From: Camillea tinctor
Lineage: Eukaryota > Ascomycota > Sordariomycetes > Xylariales > Xylariaceae
DNA length: 64,000 nt
Direction of reading: 5' to 3'
Assembly: GCA_022578605.1 (NCBI GenBank)
Contig: MU394082.1
Coordinates: forward strand, 248,001 to 312,000
The notes beneath the pieces are model-generated. The model was not told the DNA's origin. It did not search any database and saw nothing but the letters and a program-made list of their open reading frames with translations. Below are positions 35,035 through 46,136 of the stretch, one piece after another (the first letter of the stretch is position 1; every line of letters begins with the position of its first letter). The position numbers were made by a program, and so were the translations under genes.

Positions 35035-36279
35035 ACAGCGGGGCAGCTAACCTAGCTATTTGCTCGGTTCCTATAGTTGGCTATCATGCCTAAATATTAA
35101 GGAATGCAATTAGATTTACACGGAGGATAAAGCCGATAAATAGGTAAAGAAACGTGCGATACAAAGTACATAGATTATAGCCCATCAGAGGTCACGGGCA
35201 GTCTGTACCAATAATCTAACCTTTAGAAAAAGCACGTGTGCTAGTATGTCTTTCGATTAGTTGCTCTTGTAGGTGTAGTGAGCATCTAGTTACACTATAG
35301 GATGTAAGTAGACAGGCTGACTACCTAGCAGCCTACCTAGGTGGTTAGTTGGTTTACCTTATGTAGACCCCATGACCAATGAACATCACGCACCAGTACA
35401 CAATCACAAACATGTGGTCTGGTGTAAGTGAGCATACAACATCTTGCTAGTACGATAAAAAGGTAATGTATAAACACATATGATTTTAAACCCAGTAAAT
35501 AAAGCCTCCGAGGTACCAGACAACAGTAAGTGTGTAACTTTATACACTACAACATAACTCAGTTTGTATAACCCTGTACCTACCATTCCTCTTTTAGTTC
35601 AAAAGTGTAAGCCCCTTTTTCAAGCACCATAGATGCCTATGTTTGATCCCCTCCTCTTCGGTCTCCTTTTATTTTAAGCAGCATCAACCCGGCGACGTTG
35701 TGGTTGAAAAATGATATACGAGCTTGGAAGAAAAGACAGCCTCTAGAGAAACCGTTGTGTGATCTAAACTAGAATTTTGGACAGTCAAGCCACTGGTCAA
35801 AATACAGAAACATTGTTCACGATGATATACACACGGACTCACAATAAGTTGTGTACTTATAGCACTAGAAGGGATCTAACTTACAATCGAGGAAATACCT
35901 GAGTAATAAGTGTAACGCATGTCTATTATAGTAGTTGATTAGTGTATCATCATGAGGGAAACTTAGCTAACATTATGGCATCCGTGATTTATGTATCTGG
36001 TACAACCACCGAGGCCTAGAACAACGTAAGTGAATAAACCTAGGTCAGTGGCGGGCCCAACATCACCTGAGATGCGTACACACCTTAGGTGTCAGGTATC
36101 CCCAAGTTAGCATGCCGGACTAAGAAACGCAGCATCACCAAACACCAAGGAAGGACAGGATGAAACGGTCGTCGTTATCGATGAACCTGAATAACTTATC
36201 ATCATCATAGTAGTCATAAAAACATTACGCAGTTTATACAGCTTATCAAGACATATGTACAATCCCAGACTTCGTCTAC
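33716..36279. other. Gene-free spacer with assembly gap
   Basis: 2.6 kb of AT-rich sequence between two converging genes. It contains TATA-like dinucleotide runs at about 33904-33928 and the gap with flanking homopolymers at 34863-35031. The small frames present have no family resemblance. Confidence 0.5.
34863..35031. repeat. Poly-G / gap / poly-C tract
   Basis: A run of 24 G (34863-34886) and a further G8 stretch lie left of ten N (34957-34966). On the right come C27 and C28 runs separated by one G (34976-35031). Poly-G on one side and poly-C on the other are complementary, so the locus is either a real G/C hairpin that stops polymerases or a scaffold join with homopolymer artefacts. True sequence and length are unknown. 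Confidence 0.85.
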
Positions 36280-37344
36280 CTATGCCGCCTGGCGCCGTCG
36301 ACCCTTTGGTCTGGCTCGGGTCGGATCTTGTTGGGGCTTCTGTATGCGACCGACCTCAGGACTCCTTCTTCGACCCCTAGATAATAACCCTGGACTGGCA
36401 TCACGAATATGTTTCTCCAATGGAGTATACTTGGACACCGAACCCTCTGTGGTTTGGGACAGGTCCGATGGCGTATGTTCTAAACACGAATCTGTTGATA
36501 GATCATCTCTCGATGTCGGTGTTTTCGCGTCGGTACTCTCTTCTTCTACACTTAGATGCACTTGTGAAGTGACATCCTCCTCCTCCTCCTCCTCCTCCTC
36601 CTCGTCATCATAAGCATGCATATCTGGTTGCGGTTCCGCATAATGGACTTCCAAAATGTCGGAAATGGATGTGGTGGGGGTATCAGGATCTGCGGGTTGG
36701 GATACTTCATCGTCGAAGCCTCGTATCAATGTGCCAGAGAGGACCAATATATCAGAGTCCGTCTCGGAGAAAGACAAGGATCTTTCCGGCGTCGAGGCAT
36801 TGGAGTTTTCGGAACACATGGTAAGAGATCGTGGGGAAGGGGGAAGATGGCTTGCCGGAATAGATGACGACGGGTCTATAGATAGGGGTTCGTGGGTCAT
36901 GATGACAACGTCTTCATCGTCGATGTCGTCGAAGAATGGATTGTAGGTAGGGTCGGTAGCGTCTTGTTGCCACGGGTGACCGTCGGGGAGATACGAGGCG
37001 AAGTACCTCACGAGCGAGTCGAAAGATCTCGTGCGAAAGAGCTGGAGGGCGTGCTGCCACTGCTGGGTGCCGATGAGGGTCGGGTTGGCGATGATCTCGA
37101 CAGAGGCCGACTCTAGGCTTTCGTTGAGTTCGCGAAGACGGAGCTCCTTGCGGTCGGCCAACAGGCGATGGAACTCATCGGCGGTACTCGCAGTAGTCGA
37201 GATCTCGTAGACATCGTGGTGAAAGGCCTCGGGGTCTTGTATGGGGAGGGCGATGGTGTTGTATTGGTCGTGGAGCTTAGTGAAGAGATCGTCTCTCTTC
37301 ATACCAAACTTCCAGGCTGGCCATGATATACCCGGCTCTTCCAT
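36280..37344 (-). CDS. Conserved-looking acidic fungal protein of unknown function
   Basis: A single frame of 354 residues with start at 37344. The first 130 residues look globular and helical (MEEPGISWPAWKFGMKRDDL, then QDPEAFHHDVYEIS and a WQHALQLFRTRSFDSLVRYF segment). The remainder is disordered: acidic and Ser/Thr/Pro-rich, with a run of nine to ten Glu encoded by a (TCC)n/(GGA)n repeat at 36575-36603. The C-terminus is strongly basic (RGRRRS, ARPKGRRRQAA), resembling a nuclear localisation signal. I recognise no catalytic or binding motif and do not assign a function. Codon use and length make it a likely real gene. It stands alone, with long spacers on both sides. Confidence 0.7.
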   Translation of the reverse strand: MEEPGISWPAWKFGMKRDDLFTKLHDQYNTIALPIQDPEAFHHDVYEISTTASTADEFHRLLADRKELRLRELNESLESASVEIIANPTLIGTQQWQHALQLFRTRSFDSLVRYFASYLPDGHPWQQDATDPTYNPFFDDIDDEDVVIMTHEPLSIDPSSSIPASHLPPSPRSLTMCSENSNASTPERSLSFSETDSDILVLSGTLIRGFDDEVSQPADPDTPTTSISDILEVHYAEPQPDMHAYDDEEEEEEEEEDVTSQVHLSVEEESTDAKTPTSRDDLSTDSCLEHTPSDLSQTTEGSVSKYTPLEKHIRDASPGLLSRGRRRSPEVGRIQKPQQDPTRARPKGRRRQAA

Positions 37345-39148
37345 TCTCTTGGGGGGAGGGGGGGAGGAGATGGTTTAAGTACACAAGTACAAGTGGGCTC
37401 TGGAAGTGTTTCTCGTCGTTTAGGTATTCGTTTTTAGTTCAGATTTAGTGGGCGAGTTTGTGGGCTTCAGGTGAATGACTATGGTATTTGGGGGGAGGAG
37501 TCGGTAATGTGATTCTTTGTTCAGGTTTGTTGTAGAAGTAGTAGTAGGCTTAAAGGCATTCTAGATGCACGCTATACAATTCATCTTGACGGTGGTTTAC
37601 TGTGTGGATATAGGTATGATGTGAAGTGCTAGAGCACTGTATTCATCGAAATTAGGAGGATGGGACTGAGGTTTCGTGGTTTATGGCAAATCACCGAGAA
37701 AATGGTGTTGTGGTGAGTTTTGGCCGTCGGTCTACAGAGTTGGAGGAATGCGCAAGTAAAAACGAGACGAGATTGTGGAAGTGGGCAATGGCCGGGTATC
37801 AGTATGGGTCGCTTTCTTTATGCCTGATTTTTCAGGTTTCTGGCTTTTTCTTGTGTCAGCTGCAACTTGACGCAGTGCCACCCTTCAAGAGCCAATTAAT
37901 TTGTCACAATCGGAAGCCATGTGGGGTGGTTGCCTCCTCTCTTAGCCAATGGTGTGATACGGTAGGTAAGTGGTGTGGGTCCACTTTGAAAATACACCAT
38001 TACCCGCTAGCGTAGAAAACACAGCCACATCTTTTTTTTTTTGGTTTTCGTACCTCTTGCCCAGATGGAATGCTCATATCATCACAGCCACAGCCGTGGG
38101 AAACAGACCTCGGGAGCTAGGTAGGTAATCCACACTCTTTTGCTGCATCAATCTTACCTACTACACTAGCAACACTGGCTGACTGAGTTACTGACCTCGG
38201 AAGTGAACAGAGATTATTCATTCAAATATGACTACAGTTTATTTTTACTTACCTCACCTAGGTTAATACTCATATAACCGTTCTTTTACCCAGCAAGAGA
38301 AGAAGAAGAAAACCCCATATTTAAACTTCAAGTCATGCCGATGCAATCGACTCTTTAAAAAAAAAAGAAAGAGAAAAAGAAATCATCTTATTCACATTGT
38401 CGGATGACTTGGACTTAGACCTGGTTTAACCAATATGAAAGGGGAGAGAAGTCACGTTGGGTATAAGTGAAGATGCTCGTTATACGCATACATACATAAC
38501 CTAATTATCGTTACATACATTCTACCATCTACTGACCTACTGGCCATCCCCTGTCCTGCTTTCTAAAGTTCTAACTTAAAGGTTAACTCAGTGTTTTTAG
38601 TGTCTCTGGGCTGAACCCCCATCCCATCATCGTCATCCTCTCTCTCTCTCTCTCTCTCTTCTCTTACAACCCTGACTTTTCTGATCCCACCTAAAACCTA
38701 TTAACCTAACCTAACCTATACTACTTATACACATCCACTCTCAGCTCTCTTCTCTTCAATCAATTGCTATCACAACCTCAAGAAACAAAACCGGAATCAG
38801 CCGCACTCACTAAATAAAAAAATAAAAAAAACCAAGCTTTTCCTAAAATCTCTCTTACCTATTCACCCCCCCCCTTCTCCCCTTTGCGCTTCTGATCCTT
38901 TCTATGGATGACTGTTTTTTCTTCGTCTACTAGTCGCTCCTAACTTTTGTCGTAAGTTGGTGGTAATGGTCTTAGTAGTCTCGAGGACAGTCCATCTGAT
39001 GTCTCTCTGACTACACTGCATCTCTTATCTGCTTCCATCATTTATCATCTCTTTTTTTTCTTTTCTCTTTTCTTTTTTCTTATTTCTCATTTTTCATTCT
39101 AACTTCTCTCTTTCTTACTACTATACTACAACTATCCTAACTACATAA

Positions 39149-39183
<35 letters not shown>

Positions 39184-39548
39184 GGTACCTATGTATTTAC
39201 CTGTGTATGTATATATATAAATACCTATACATACCTACTTATTACTTTACTACCTAAGCCCTTAATTCTCCTGTTGTCTTCTCCATTTTAAAGAAAAAGA
39301 AGCGACCCTGTCAGCAAGCCTTACCGTCTTACTCTTCATTCTCATTCTCATTCTCATTTTCATTTTCATTCCCATACCCATTCCTGATTTCTGCTGCCTA
39401 TTTCTTTTCCCCTTTTCCTCTCTTTCTTTTTTTTTTTGCCTATTCTCCCCGTCTCGGCGCCTTTCCCAAAGAGTTCACTACTATATATATAACCTGCCTA
39501 CGAATTACTTATGTACTTCCTATATAACCCCGCAATATCCCTTTTACC
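37345..39548. other. Divergent intergenic region with long pyrimidine-rich leader
   Basis: 2.2 kb between the acidic protein gene and the kinase gene. The kinase-proximal 900 bp is rich in CT, with a (TC)n run at 38638-38659, an (AT)n run at about 39148-39183 and repeated CATTCTCATT-like hexamers at 39340-39380. Such long leaders are common before regulated fungal signalling genes. A frame at 37683-38015 lacks support. Confidence 0.45.
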
Positions 39549-41378
39549 ATGACTGAAGTCTTCCCCTCGGAGGAGAGGACTGAACCATACACCACCGAGG
39601 AGTTAGAGCGGCTGCACAGGGGGATCCAGGTCGACGACGTTGACGATGTACACTATGATGACATACCTTTGGATAGCCTTATCATAGACGAGGACCACCA
39701 CAAGCAAGGCATCCGCATCTTGGTCCGTCCACTTACAAGGAGCCGCTCGGTGAGCCCCGGGAATGACAATTGTCAGTGGTTGGCCTTGCGTGCTGAGGTC
39801 GCAGACCCCCACCAACCCAGGTCAAAGGTTCTCGCTGTAACTCAGACCTCCAAAGACATCAACTTTTCCATCCGTATTCCCGGTGGCGATGAGGACCGCC
39901 CTCCCTTGTGGTGCGAGTTGTACTACGACCCGTCTAGTGACAGCCTCATTCTGTGGAATAAGTCAGATGTGCCCATCGTCCTCGCGAGGATATCCAGCCC
40001 TGACCTCCCCAGCGTCAGCTTTGGTCAAGAAATAGTGCCTGGAGCCACCAAGGAGTTGTTGCCCGGCACATGGAGAATCAGTATTAGGGTCCCTGTCCTG
40101 GATTTTAGGATACTGGAAAAGCGCCCCGCGACCCTACTTCAGGTACCGTATGATAGTCCCCAGCTTTCGGCCGTCTCCAGTGGCACCGAGGTGCTCAAAT
40201 CTTCTGGGAAGAGGGCCCTGCCTGACGACGATGGCGACAGCGATCGTGCCGGTGCCGACAAGAAGCTTCGCGGCAATGATACTGAACCAAAGGAGAAGGA
40301 TGGCGTCATCATTTTCTTAGGCCCAAGGGATGAACCCCTCGTCTTTCCATTGCCTAATGCCGCCAAGACCAAGCAAGTTGCTATCCCCAATGGCCATGCT
40401 CTGTTGGAGATACAGAAAGACGAGACAGCCTCCATTCCTGGAGGTTGTGAGCTTGATCAATATCAGATAACAAAACGTGATCAAATCGCTACTACTGGCG
40501 CTTCTTCTGTTTTCACAGCTGAGCATTCTAACGTCTCGGATGGGATCATTACCGTTAAAGTCCTCAAAACCCACGGTGCGCATTCTAATACCAAGCCTCA
40601 GGATGCTCATAAGAATGTCATCCGCCAGGCCGATATTTGGCTTCGAGAATATCAGAGCCAGGATGATCTGAAGCACGAGTCGATTGTGAAGCTATATGGC
40701 GGTGATGCGCGTTATCTGTCTTTATACATGGAGCACGTTGACGGCAAGGATCTAGCAGCTCGCGGGGTATGGAGGAATACCTCAAATGATCTTTTTGTTG
40801 GTGACCGTAAAGATGCTCTTCGAATTCTCAGGGATATATCGAGTGCCCTTCACTATGTCCACCAGAAGAAAAAGGTTCATAACGACATTAAGCCTGCCAA
40901 TATTCTATACTCCAAGGACAGGGGTGCAGTCCTTTGCGACTTTGGCCTTTCAACTCGTACTGTCGATCCAGCCACTAATGGTGGAACTCCTTACTATGTA
41001 CCGCCCGAGTTTATTGGGAAGAAGCTTCGAGGGCCTGCTTCGGACGTTTGGGCTCTCGGCATTACCATGTTATATGTTTTGCGGAAAATAGCCTTCCCAG
41101 ATGCTCGAGGACGCCAAGGTCATCCTAAGCAGCTCTATTGGTTGATAGCGGATCTTAACAGGAAGCCAACGCAACATCCAAATAGAGCTTCTTCTCCTGT
41201 CGCACAAATGCAACAGTGGCTGACTGAAGTCAATGAAGTCAAGTCTAAGCTAAACACGAGAGACAAGATCGAACGGCTTGTCCTACACATGTTAGCCCCT
41301 AACCCGAACCAGCGAATCACCATGGCAAAGGTTATGAACGAGTTACTCACGGACAAGGATCTTGCCACGAACAAGTGA
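39549..41378 (+). CDS. Serine/threonine protein kinase with FHA-like N-terminal domain
   Basis: A single frame of 609 residues. Residues about 55-195 form a beta-rich region (WLALRAEVADPHQPRSKVLA, then a segment around SDSLILWNKSDVPIVL) that resembles the degenerate FHA-like domains seen before fungal kinases. A charged linker with a basic KKLRG patch follows. The kinase domain spans about 305-600: a Gly-loop equivalent TTGASSVF, a VAIK-type lysine in ITVKVLK, the catalytic loop HNDIKPANIL, DFG in VLCDFGLS, and PPEF in place of APE. The catalytic loop reads HND rather than HRD but keeps the Asp, Lys and Asn needed for catalysis, so it may be active as a non-RD kinase. Substrate and pathway are unknown. 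Such FHA-kinase proteins are often lineage-expanded in fungi. Confidence 0.85.
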   Translation: MTEVFPSEERTEPYTTEELERLHRGIQVDDVDDVHYDDIPLDSLIIDEDHHKQGIRILVRPLTRSRSVSPGNDNCQWLALRAEVADPHQPRSKVLAVTQTSKDINFSIRIPGGDEDRPPLWCELYYDPSSDSLILWNKSDVPIVLARISSPDLPSVSFGQEIVPGATKELLPGTWRISIRVPVLDFRILEKRPATLLQVPYDSPQLSAVSSGTEVLKSSGKRALPDDDGDSDRAGADKKLRGNDTEPKEKDGVIIFLGPRDEPLVFPLPNAAKTKQVAIPNGHALLEIQKDETASIPGGCELDQYQITKRDQIATTGASSVFTAEHSNVSDGIITVKVLKTHGAHSNTKPQDAHKNVIRQADIWLREYQSQDDLKHESIVKLYGGDARYLSLYMEHVDGKDLAARGVWRNTSNDLFVGDRKDALRILRDISSALHYVHQKKKVHNDIKPANILYSKDRGAVLCDFGLSTRTVDPATNGGTPYYVPPEFIGKKLRGPASDVWALGITMLYVLRKIAFPDARGRQGHPKQLYWLIADLNRKPTQHPNRASSPVAQMQQWLTEVNEVKSKLNTRDKIERLVLHMLAPNPNQRITMAKVMNELLTDKDLATNK

Positions 41379-42166
41379 CGATATAATCCCGAAAAATCAA
41401 TCGCGTATACAGCCCAGCAAAACTTCCTCCACTTAGTGAACAACATAGCCCAGCATCTGGCCAGATTTGCGTTCAAGCTCTCTTAGCGATACTCCCTCCA
41501 CCTTGAGTTAATCTCCGACACCTCTACCAGCAAAAGGTTAGAGAAAACTCAAATATGAGCAAAGTATGACGCAATGAAGTCGTTTTCGAAAGGATCCTCT
41601 ACTAGAAAAAGTCGCAGGGGATCTAGATAAACATGGACGCATCATGCCTTTTTTTTATACCGACGTCCTTAAAAGAACACCCTGAGCTAAAGGATATTCT
41701 TTACAGAAGGTAGTTATGACGCTCAATCTTATCACCAGAACTCATGGGTATCAAACTTTGCAAAGGATAATTTGATAGAGCTAACAACGTTGACCAGTCA
41801 CCTATGTATCCATATTTTGAGCAATACACAGTTTCAATTGAAAGACCACAAACATATAACAGAATGGAGCTGGTATATTCTATGCACTCATATTTTGTTA
41901 TTGTGACCAGCCTACTCAGCTGGAACCGAGTTCATATGCACATTTGATATCTTCCTAGTTTTTGATGTAGTCACTAATTTACATGGGTTACTAGATGGGT
42001 CAATTATTTACTCACGCTAACTCAGTCCTGCGATTTACGATAGAGAAGGCCTGCACAACGGTAACATGAGGGAAATAAAAAGAAGTGATCTCTAAACGAC
42101 ATAGATTCTTCGACTATGCTGCTACAAGAACGTATCTAGTGAAGCTTGGTTGGCTTATTCACGTGA
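41379..42166. other. Convergent intergenic spacer
   Basis: About 0.8 kb, AT-rich, between the 3' ends of the kinase and the hydrolase genes. It ends with a TCACGTGA palindrome at about 42159-42166 next to the hydrolase stop codon. No gene seen. Confidence 0.4.
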
Positions 42167-43252
42167 TTACTTTAGCAATGACCCCAGACCCTTGCCTACA
42201 TCATCCCAAAACACCGCTGTCTCTTTGAGATCATCAAACATGGCAAATACATGAGGCACACCAGGGTAGAAATATACCTCCACGTCTCGAGAGGACTCCT
42301 TCAGCTTCTTTCCAAAGGCGAGGGCCTCGTCCCGCAATGGATCTTGGCCAGCAACATAAATTCGTGCGGCAGGAAAGTTCCGTAGGTCCGCTAGGAGAGG
42401 CGACATGTCTGGGTCGGCACCGCACTTGGGATTGGCGGGATCCTCATACAACTTCCATATTAGGTACATTTCATCTCCAGTGAAGACGGTTGTGCCCGAG
42501 TGGGCCTCGGCGTAGCTTGTCGCTGGGTATTCTTTTGGGAGGAAGTCAGGATGACACAACCCGGGCACATTCAGAAAGACACCCTTGACAACAGTCTTGC
42601 TGCCGAAGCCCGCTTGGCGCACTTCCTCGCTGCCCAGGTCATCACCGGCTGCGGCGTTTCCTGCTCGAATACCCAACACAGCAGCTAGTGCTCCGCCACC
42701 ACTGCTCGCTGCCAGAATTATATTTTTTCTGTCAAAGCTCAGCGAGTCGTCGTTACGCAGAGCCCATAGGAAAGTATCCCAGCAGTCGTTGAGTCCACCG
42801 GGGAAAGGGTGCTCCGGTGATAGCCGGAAGTTGGGGACGATGATCATGATCTGGAAATGCTTCATAACCGCCCGCATCTGGAAGATCTCCTCAATTACGT
42901 GCGAGCCTTGATACCACCCGCCACCGTGGGTGACAAACATAACAGGGAGGCGTTTGCCGGCACTATTCTGCGGCCGGTACACCATTACCGAAATTTCAGC
43001 CCCATCTCGCATCGCAACCTTCTGTTCAACACGCTCATAGCCGAATTTCGAAGGCGGGTTGGCCTTTGACCACGCTTCTTCTGCGTTGGCGCGATCTTGA
43101 CGATTTTTCTGCCACGGCAAAGGTACGCTCTTATCGAATGTGACTGGGAGACCTTTTGCCGCTCCATTCTCTAGCATATCCGCCCATGTCGACGAGGACG
43201 TGAATACGTCTGGCTGGCTAGACATTTTCGATTCTGCGTGTACAAGGGTCAA
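42167..43252 (-). CDS. Alpha/beta hydrolase, HSL-type (lipase/esterase)
   Basis: A single frame of 361 residues from ATG 43252. A second ATG at 43225 (Met10, MSSQPDVFTSS) is an equally good start. The oxyanion motif HGGGW (VMFVTHGGGWYQGSH) places it in the hormone-sensitive-lipase family. The nucleophile elbow reads ASSGGG rather than the usual GDSAGG, with the second Ser as probable nucleophile. The acid is in AGQDPLRDEA and the histidine in GVPHVFAMF, so the triad is complete. There is no signal peptide; it is likely a cytosolic esterase for small acyl or lactone substrates. It is transcribed divergently from the PRISE-type reductase 557 bp away, and the shared promoter has three CGGTCTC motifs, hinting at common control and linked substrates. 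Confidence 0.88.
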   Translation of the reverse strand: MTLVHAESKMSSQPDVFTSSSTWADMLENGAAKGLPVTFDKSVPLPWQKNRQDRANAEEAWSKANPPSKFGYERVEQKVAMRDGAEISVMVYRPQNSAGKRLPVMFVTHGGGWYQGSHVIEEIFQMRAVMKHFQIMIIVPNFRLSPEHPFPGGLNDCWDTFLWALRNDDSLSFDRKNIILAASSGGGALAAVLGIRAGNAAAGDDLGSEEVRQAGFGSKTVVKGVFLNVPGLCHPDFLPKEYPATSYAEAHSGTTVFTGDEMYLIWKLYEDPANPKCGADPDMSPLLADLRNFPAARIYVAGQDPLRDEALAFGKKLKESSRDVEVYFYPGVPHVFAMFDDLKETAVFWDDVGKGLGSLLK

Positions 43253-43809
43253 ATCAACAATAAACCTTAGCGATTGTTAAAGCACTAATTTTGTTCTGTC
43301 TGTTACTTTTTGCTTGACGGTATTTATCCGCTGGCTACATTGCAACATGTATTATAGATCGGTATCAGGAACATATGCATTTGAATGAAATAGTTTGCGT
43401 TTTCTCCGCAACGTTTTACTCCGGTCTCGAGCTGGGAGGCCCTTGTACCGGACATCGTGTGGGACTACTCAGGTCCGAATTCACCATCCACTATAGCTAA
43501 AGACCGGTCTCACAGACGACGTTCTTGGTACGACTCCGGGAGACCGATGCTTGCGGACATACTCTGGTCTTACCGATCACCTAACCCCGAAACAAGGGGG
43601 TTTGTGCGGTTTCGAACCACATCAGCGCCGTCTGGTTGCCAGATTTTGTACCATTTCCGCGCATTAGATTGAGCCTCGACATAGGCTTCTGCTATGAAAA
43701 TGCATATAAGTCACTTAATTGACGGAATGGTTTATAGGTTTCCTCCCCTAGACATCACCGTGATTCCAATTTTGGTCCTTTAGTACGATCATACACAAAA
43801 CCGCCCATC
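43253..43809. promoter_or_regulatory. Bidirectional promoter with three CGGTCTC motifs
   Basis: 557 bp between divergent starts. CGGTCTC occurs at 43422-43428 and 43505-43511 on the plus strand and at 43540-43546 on the minus strand (seen as GAGACCG). The middle copy lies in a perfect palindrome AGACCGGTCT (43501-43510). A TATA-like CATATAAG lies near 43703 for the reductase gene. The CGG core fits a Zn2Cys6 factor. Confidence 0.5.
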
Positions 43810-45057
43810 ATGAAGACTGCCCTCGTTTTTGGGGCCAGCGGCATTAGTGGTTGGGCATTTACCAATGAAATGCTACACGATTATCCCAAAAAGGGCATTT
43901 GGGGCAAAGTGCACGCCCTTACCAACCGACCCCTTGCGAGGGAAGCCTCCTTCTGGCCGGATGATCCGCGACTGAACATCGTGTCGGGCATTGACATCCT
44001 CAGTGGTAGCCAGGATGATCTCGAAAAGTCCATCAAGGCGAAAATCCCAGATGTTGACAAGGTTACTCATGTCTTTTATATGGGTGTGTTCAACTTAAAC
44101 CATCTTCCCTCTATTTGTCAAAGATGACTATTAACCTAAAAATATTCAGCCTATAAACAGGATAACGACGCTGACGAGGAGTCGCGCGTAAACTTGCTTA
44201 TGTTTAGTCGTGCAGTGACTGCATTAGATCATCTCTCCCCTAATCTAGAGTTTGTGACTCTCCAGACTGGTGGCAAGTACTACGGCTGTCACCTCCTGGA
44301 AAACCGCCCTAGAGATACCTTCGTTCCCCCTATACCCGAAAGTACCCCTCGGCTCCAACCGCCTGATGACAATCTATTCTACTATGGCCAGCTCGACTGG
44401 CTCAAAGACTATTCAGCTGACAAGAAGTGGAACTGGAATGAGCCGCGCCCAGATCTCATTATCGGGTTTGTGCCTAACCAAAACTTCTTCTGTATTGCTA
44501 CTATGATGGGCGTCTTCCTCAGTCTATACCGTGAACTGCACGGCGAGGGAGCAGAATGTCCATTCCCAGGTACAGCTAAGAGCTGGAAAGCTCTCTCCAT
44601 CGACACGTCGTCAGACATGATCGCGAGACAGACCCTCCACGTCACGCTTACGCCTCCGTGGAGCCAGCGCAAGGGCGAGGCGTGGAACGTAGCAGATCAG
44701 AAGGAGCCATCGAATTGGGAGTACAAGTGGCCGCTACTGTGCTCATACTTCGGGCTGAAGGGCGTGAAGCTGCCACAAGACAACCCGTTAGAGATCCGTG
44801 CCTTCATAAAGAAGAACATCGGCACCTGGGAAGCCATGGAGAAGAAGTATGGGTTGCAGTCGGGCCATGCTGACAGCCCCCGTACCGCCCCTGGCTTCGA
44901 GTACCTCTTCATGACCCTCTTCGATTTCGACCGCCAGCCTGACATGACCAAGATCTACAGCACCGGGTTCACCGAGGAGCGCGGCCCGCTACAGACCTGG
45001 GGCTGGTCGTGGGACAAGATGAAGAAGGCCAAAATCATCCCGTCCGAATTTAAGTAG
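43810..45057 (+). CDS. PRISE-type short-chain reductase (5-beta-reductase / iridoid-synthase-like)
   Basis: Two exons, 43810-44083 and 44150-45057, giving 393 residues, matching the family length of about 390. The N-terminal dinucleotide fold starts MKTALVFGASGISGWAF (GASGISG). The splice restores FYMAYKQDNDADEESRVN. The catalytic Lys is in LQTGGKYYGCHL, and the catalytic Tyr is probably in the downstream FYYGQLDWL, corresponding to the NFYY-type motif of PRISE enzymes. These NADPH enzymes reduce activated C=C bonds of enones such as progesterone or cyclise 8-oxogeranial. Fungal members are mostly uncharacterised and often lie in metabolic clusters. Paired here with a divergent esterase, it may serve a small accessory pathway; substrate unknown. 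Confidence 0.88.
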
Positions 45058-45559
45058 TCCACCGACGGACTAGGGGGGATTTGGAGAGGGGGCAAAGCGG
45101 GCAGTGAATCCTGAATAAAGAGGAGACAAATAGCCTATTGAAGAACATTTTCTGCGGCTGGAGGGATGGATTGAAGCCCAGTACCAATAACTGTGTTGTT
45201 CTATGAGCCCGGAACGAAATGTTCTCGTTGAACTTGATTAGTGTGCCTATCATGTGGGAATAATAGAGAGACGAATCAAGATTCCATCGCTAGGACTCAG
45301 CAATACAAACAGGTCCCTTTAATGGAGCCCACGTCTAATTGCAAGAGGTGATATGACTAATAGTGCATGGTCTTGTCAGAGTATTTTAAATTCGCCGACA
45401 GTAGTAGATATTGAATGATCTGGGCTGGGCTGTTAAGCTGAGACCGGATGAAGTTCATTACTACAATGTTAAGTTCGCTGTCTGTCTAGCATATAGATAG
45501 GTTGTAGCACAGGTATATATACCCCTCAATTGCACACACACACATTCTCTCTCTTTCTT

Positions 45560-45604
<45 letters not shown>

Positions 45605-46136
45605 CTATAGTTTATGATGTTATATTATTGATTAGTTCTATGACAATAGCGGGGTCATCCAAGTTCTCATAAAAGGTACTATATAAGGTTACCTACAGAC
45701 ATGCTCTGGCACCCCTCGAATCTTGAATTAGATGTTTACATTACTTACTTTTCTGTCTATATAAGCACTCCGGATCGACTCACAACTGATATCCCAAGCT
45801 TCATATTTGAGTTTATGGACTCAGCGATCTATCTCATGGCACAGCTCTAACTCGTCGCAAGCTTCTAGGTTTTATATCACAAACATATCACATTTGAGAT
45901 ATGCTAGTCAAAGGCAAAACATGTATCTGATAATTTCCAAGCCGGGAAATGAAGGAATATCTCTAACTTCTTTGTAAGGTAGTCGTTATCCTTATCTGTA
46001 CCCCATTATAGATCCAGGAATCGTTACGTATTTGCTTGTTTCTCTATTTCTCCGTTCCTTTGCCTTCCTTCCTAGATCCTAGCCCAGTCTACTCTACCTG
46101 AAGGCTATGCAATCCTGTTCTCCCCTTTTTCGGTTC
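45058..46136. other. Convergent spacer with compound microsatellite
   Basis: 1.1 kb between the reductase and EthD genes. A compound microsatellite (CA)n-(CT)n-(AT)n runs from 45532 to 45604. The rest is AT-rich with no recognisable gene. Confidence 0.5.

Noticed and set aside
38701..38716. Telomere-like CCTAAC repeats
   Set aside because: Only about three units of a six-base motif that differs from the usual fungal CCCTAA; the flanks are ordinary promoter sequence.
43560..43640. tRNA-like stretch containing GGTTTCGAACC
   Set aside because: The B-box-like sequence is not accompanied by an A box, acceptor stem or anticodon arm that pair.
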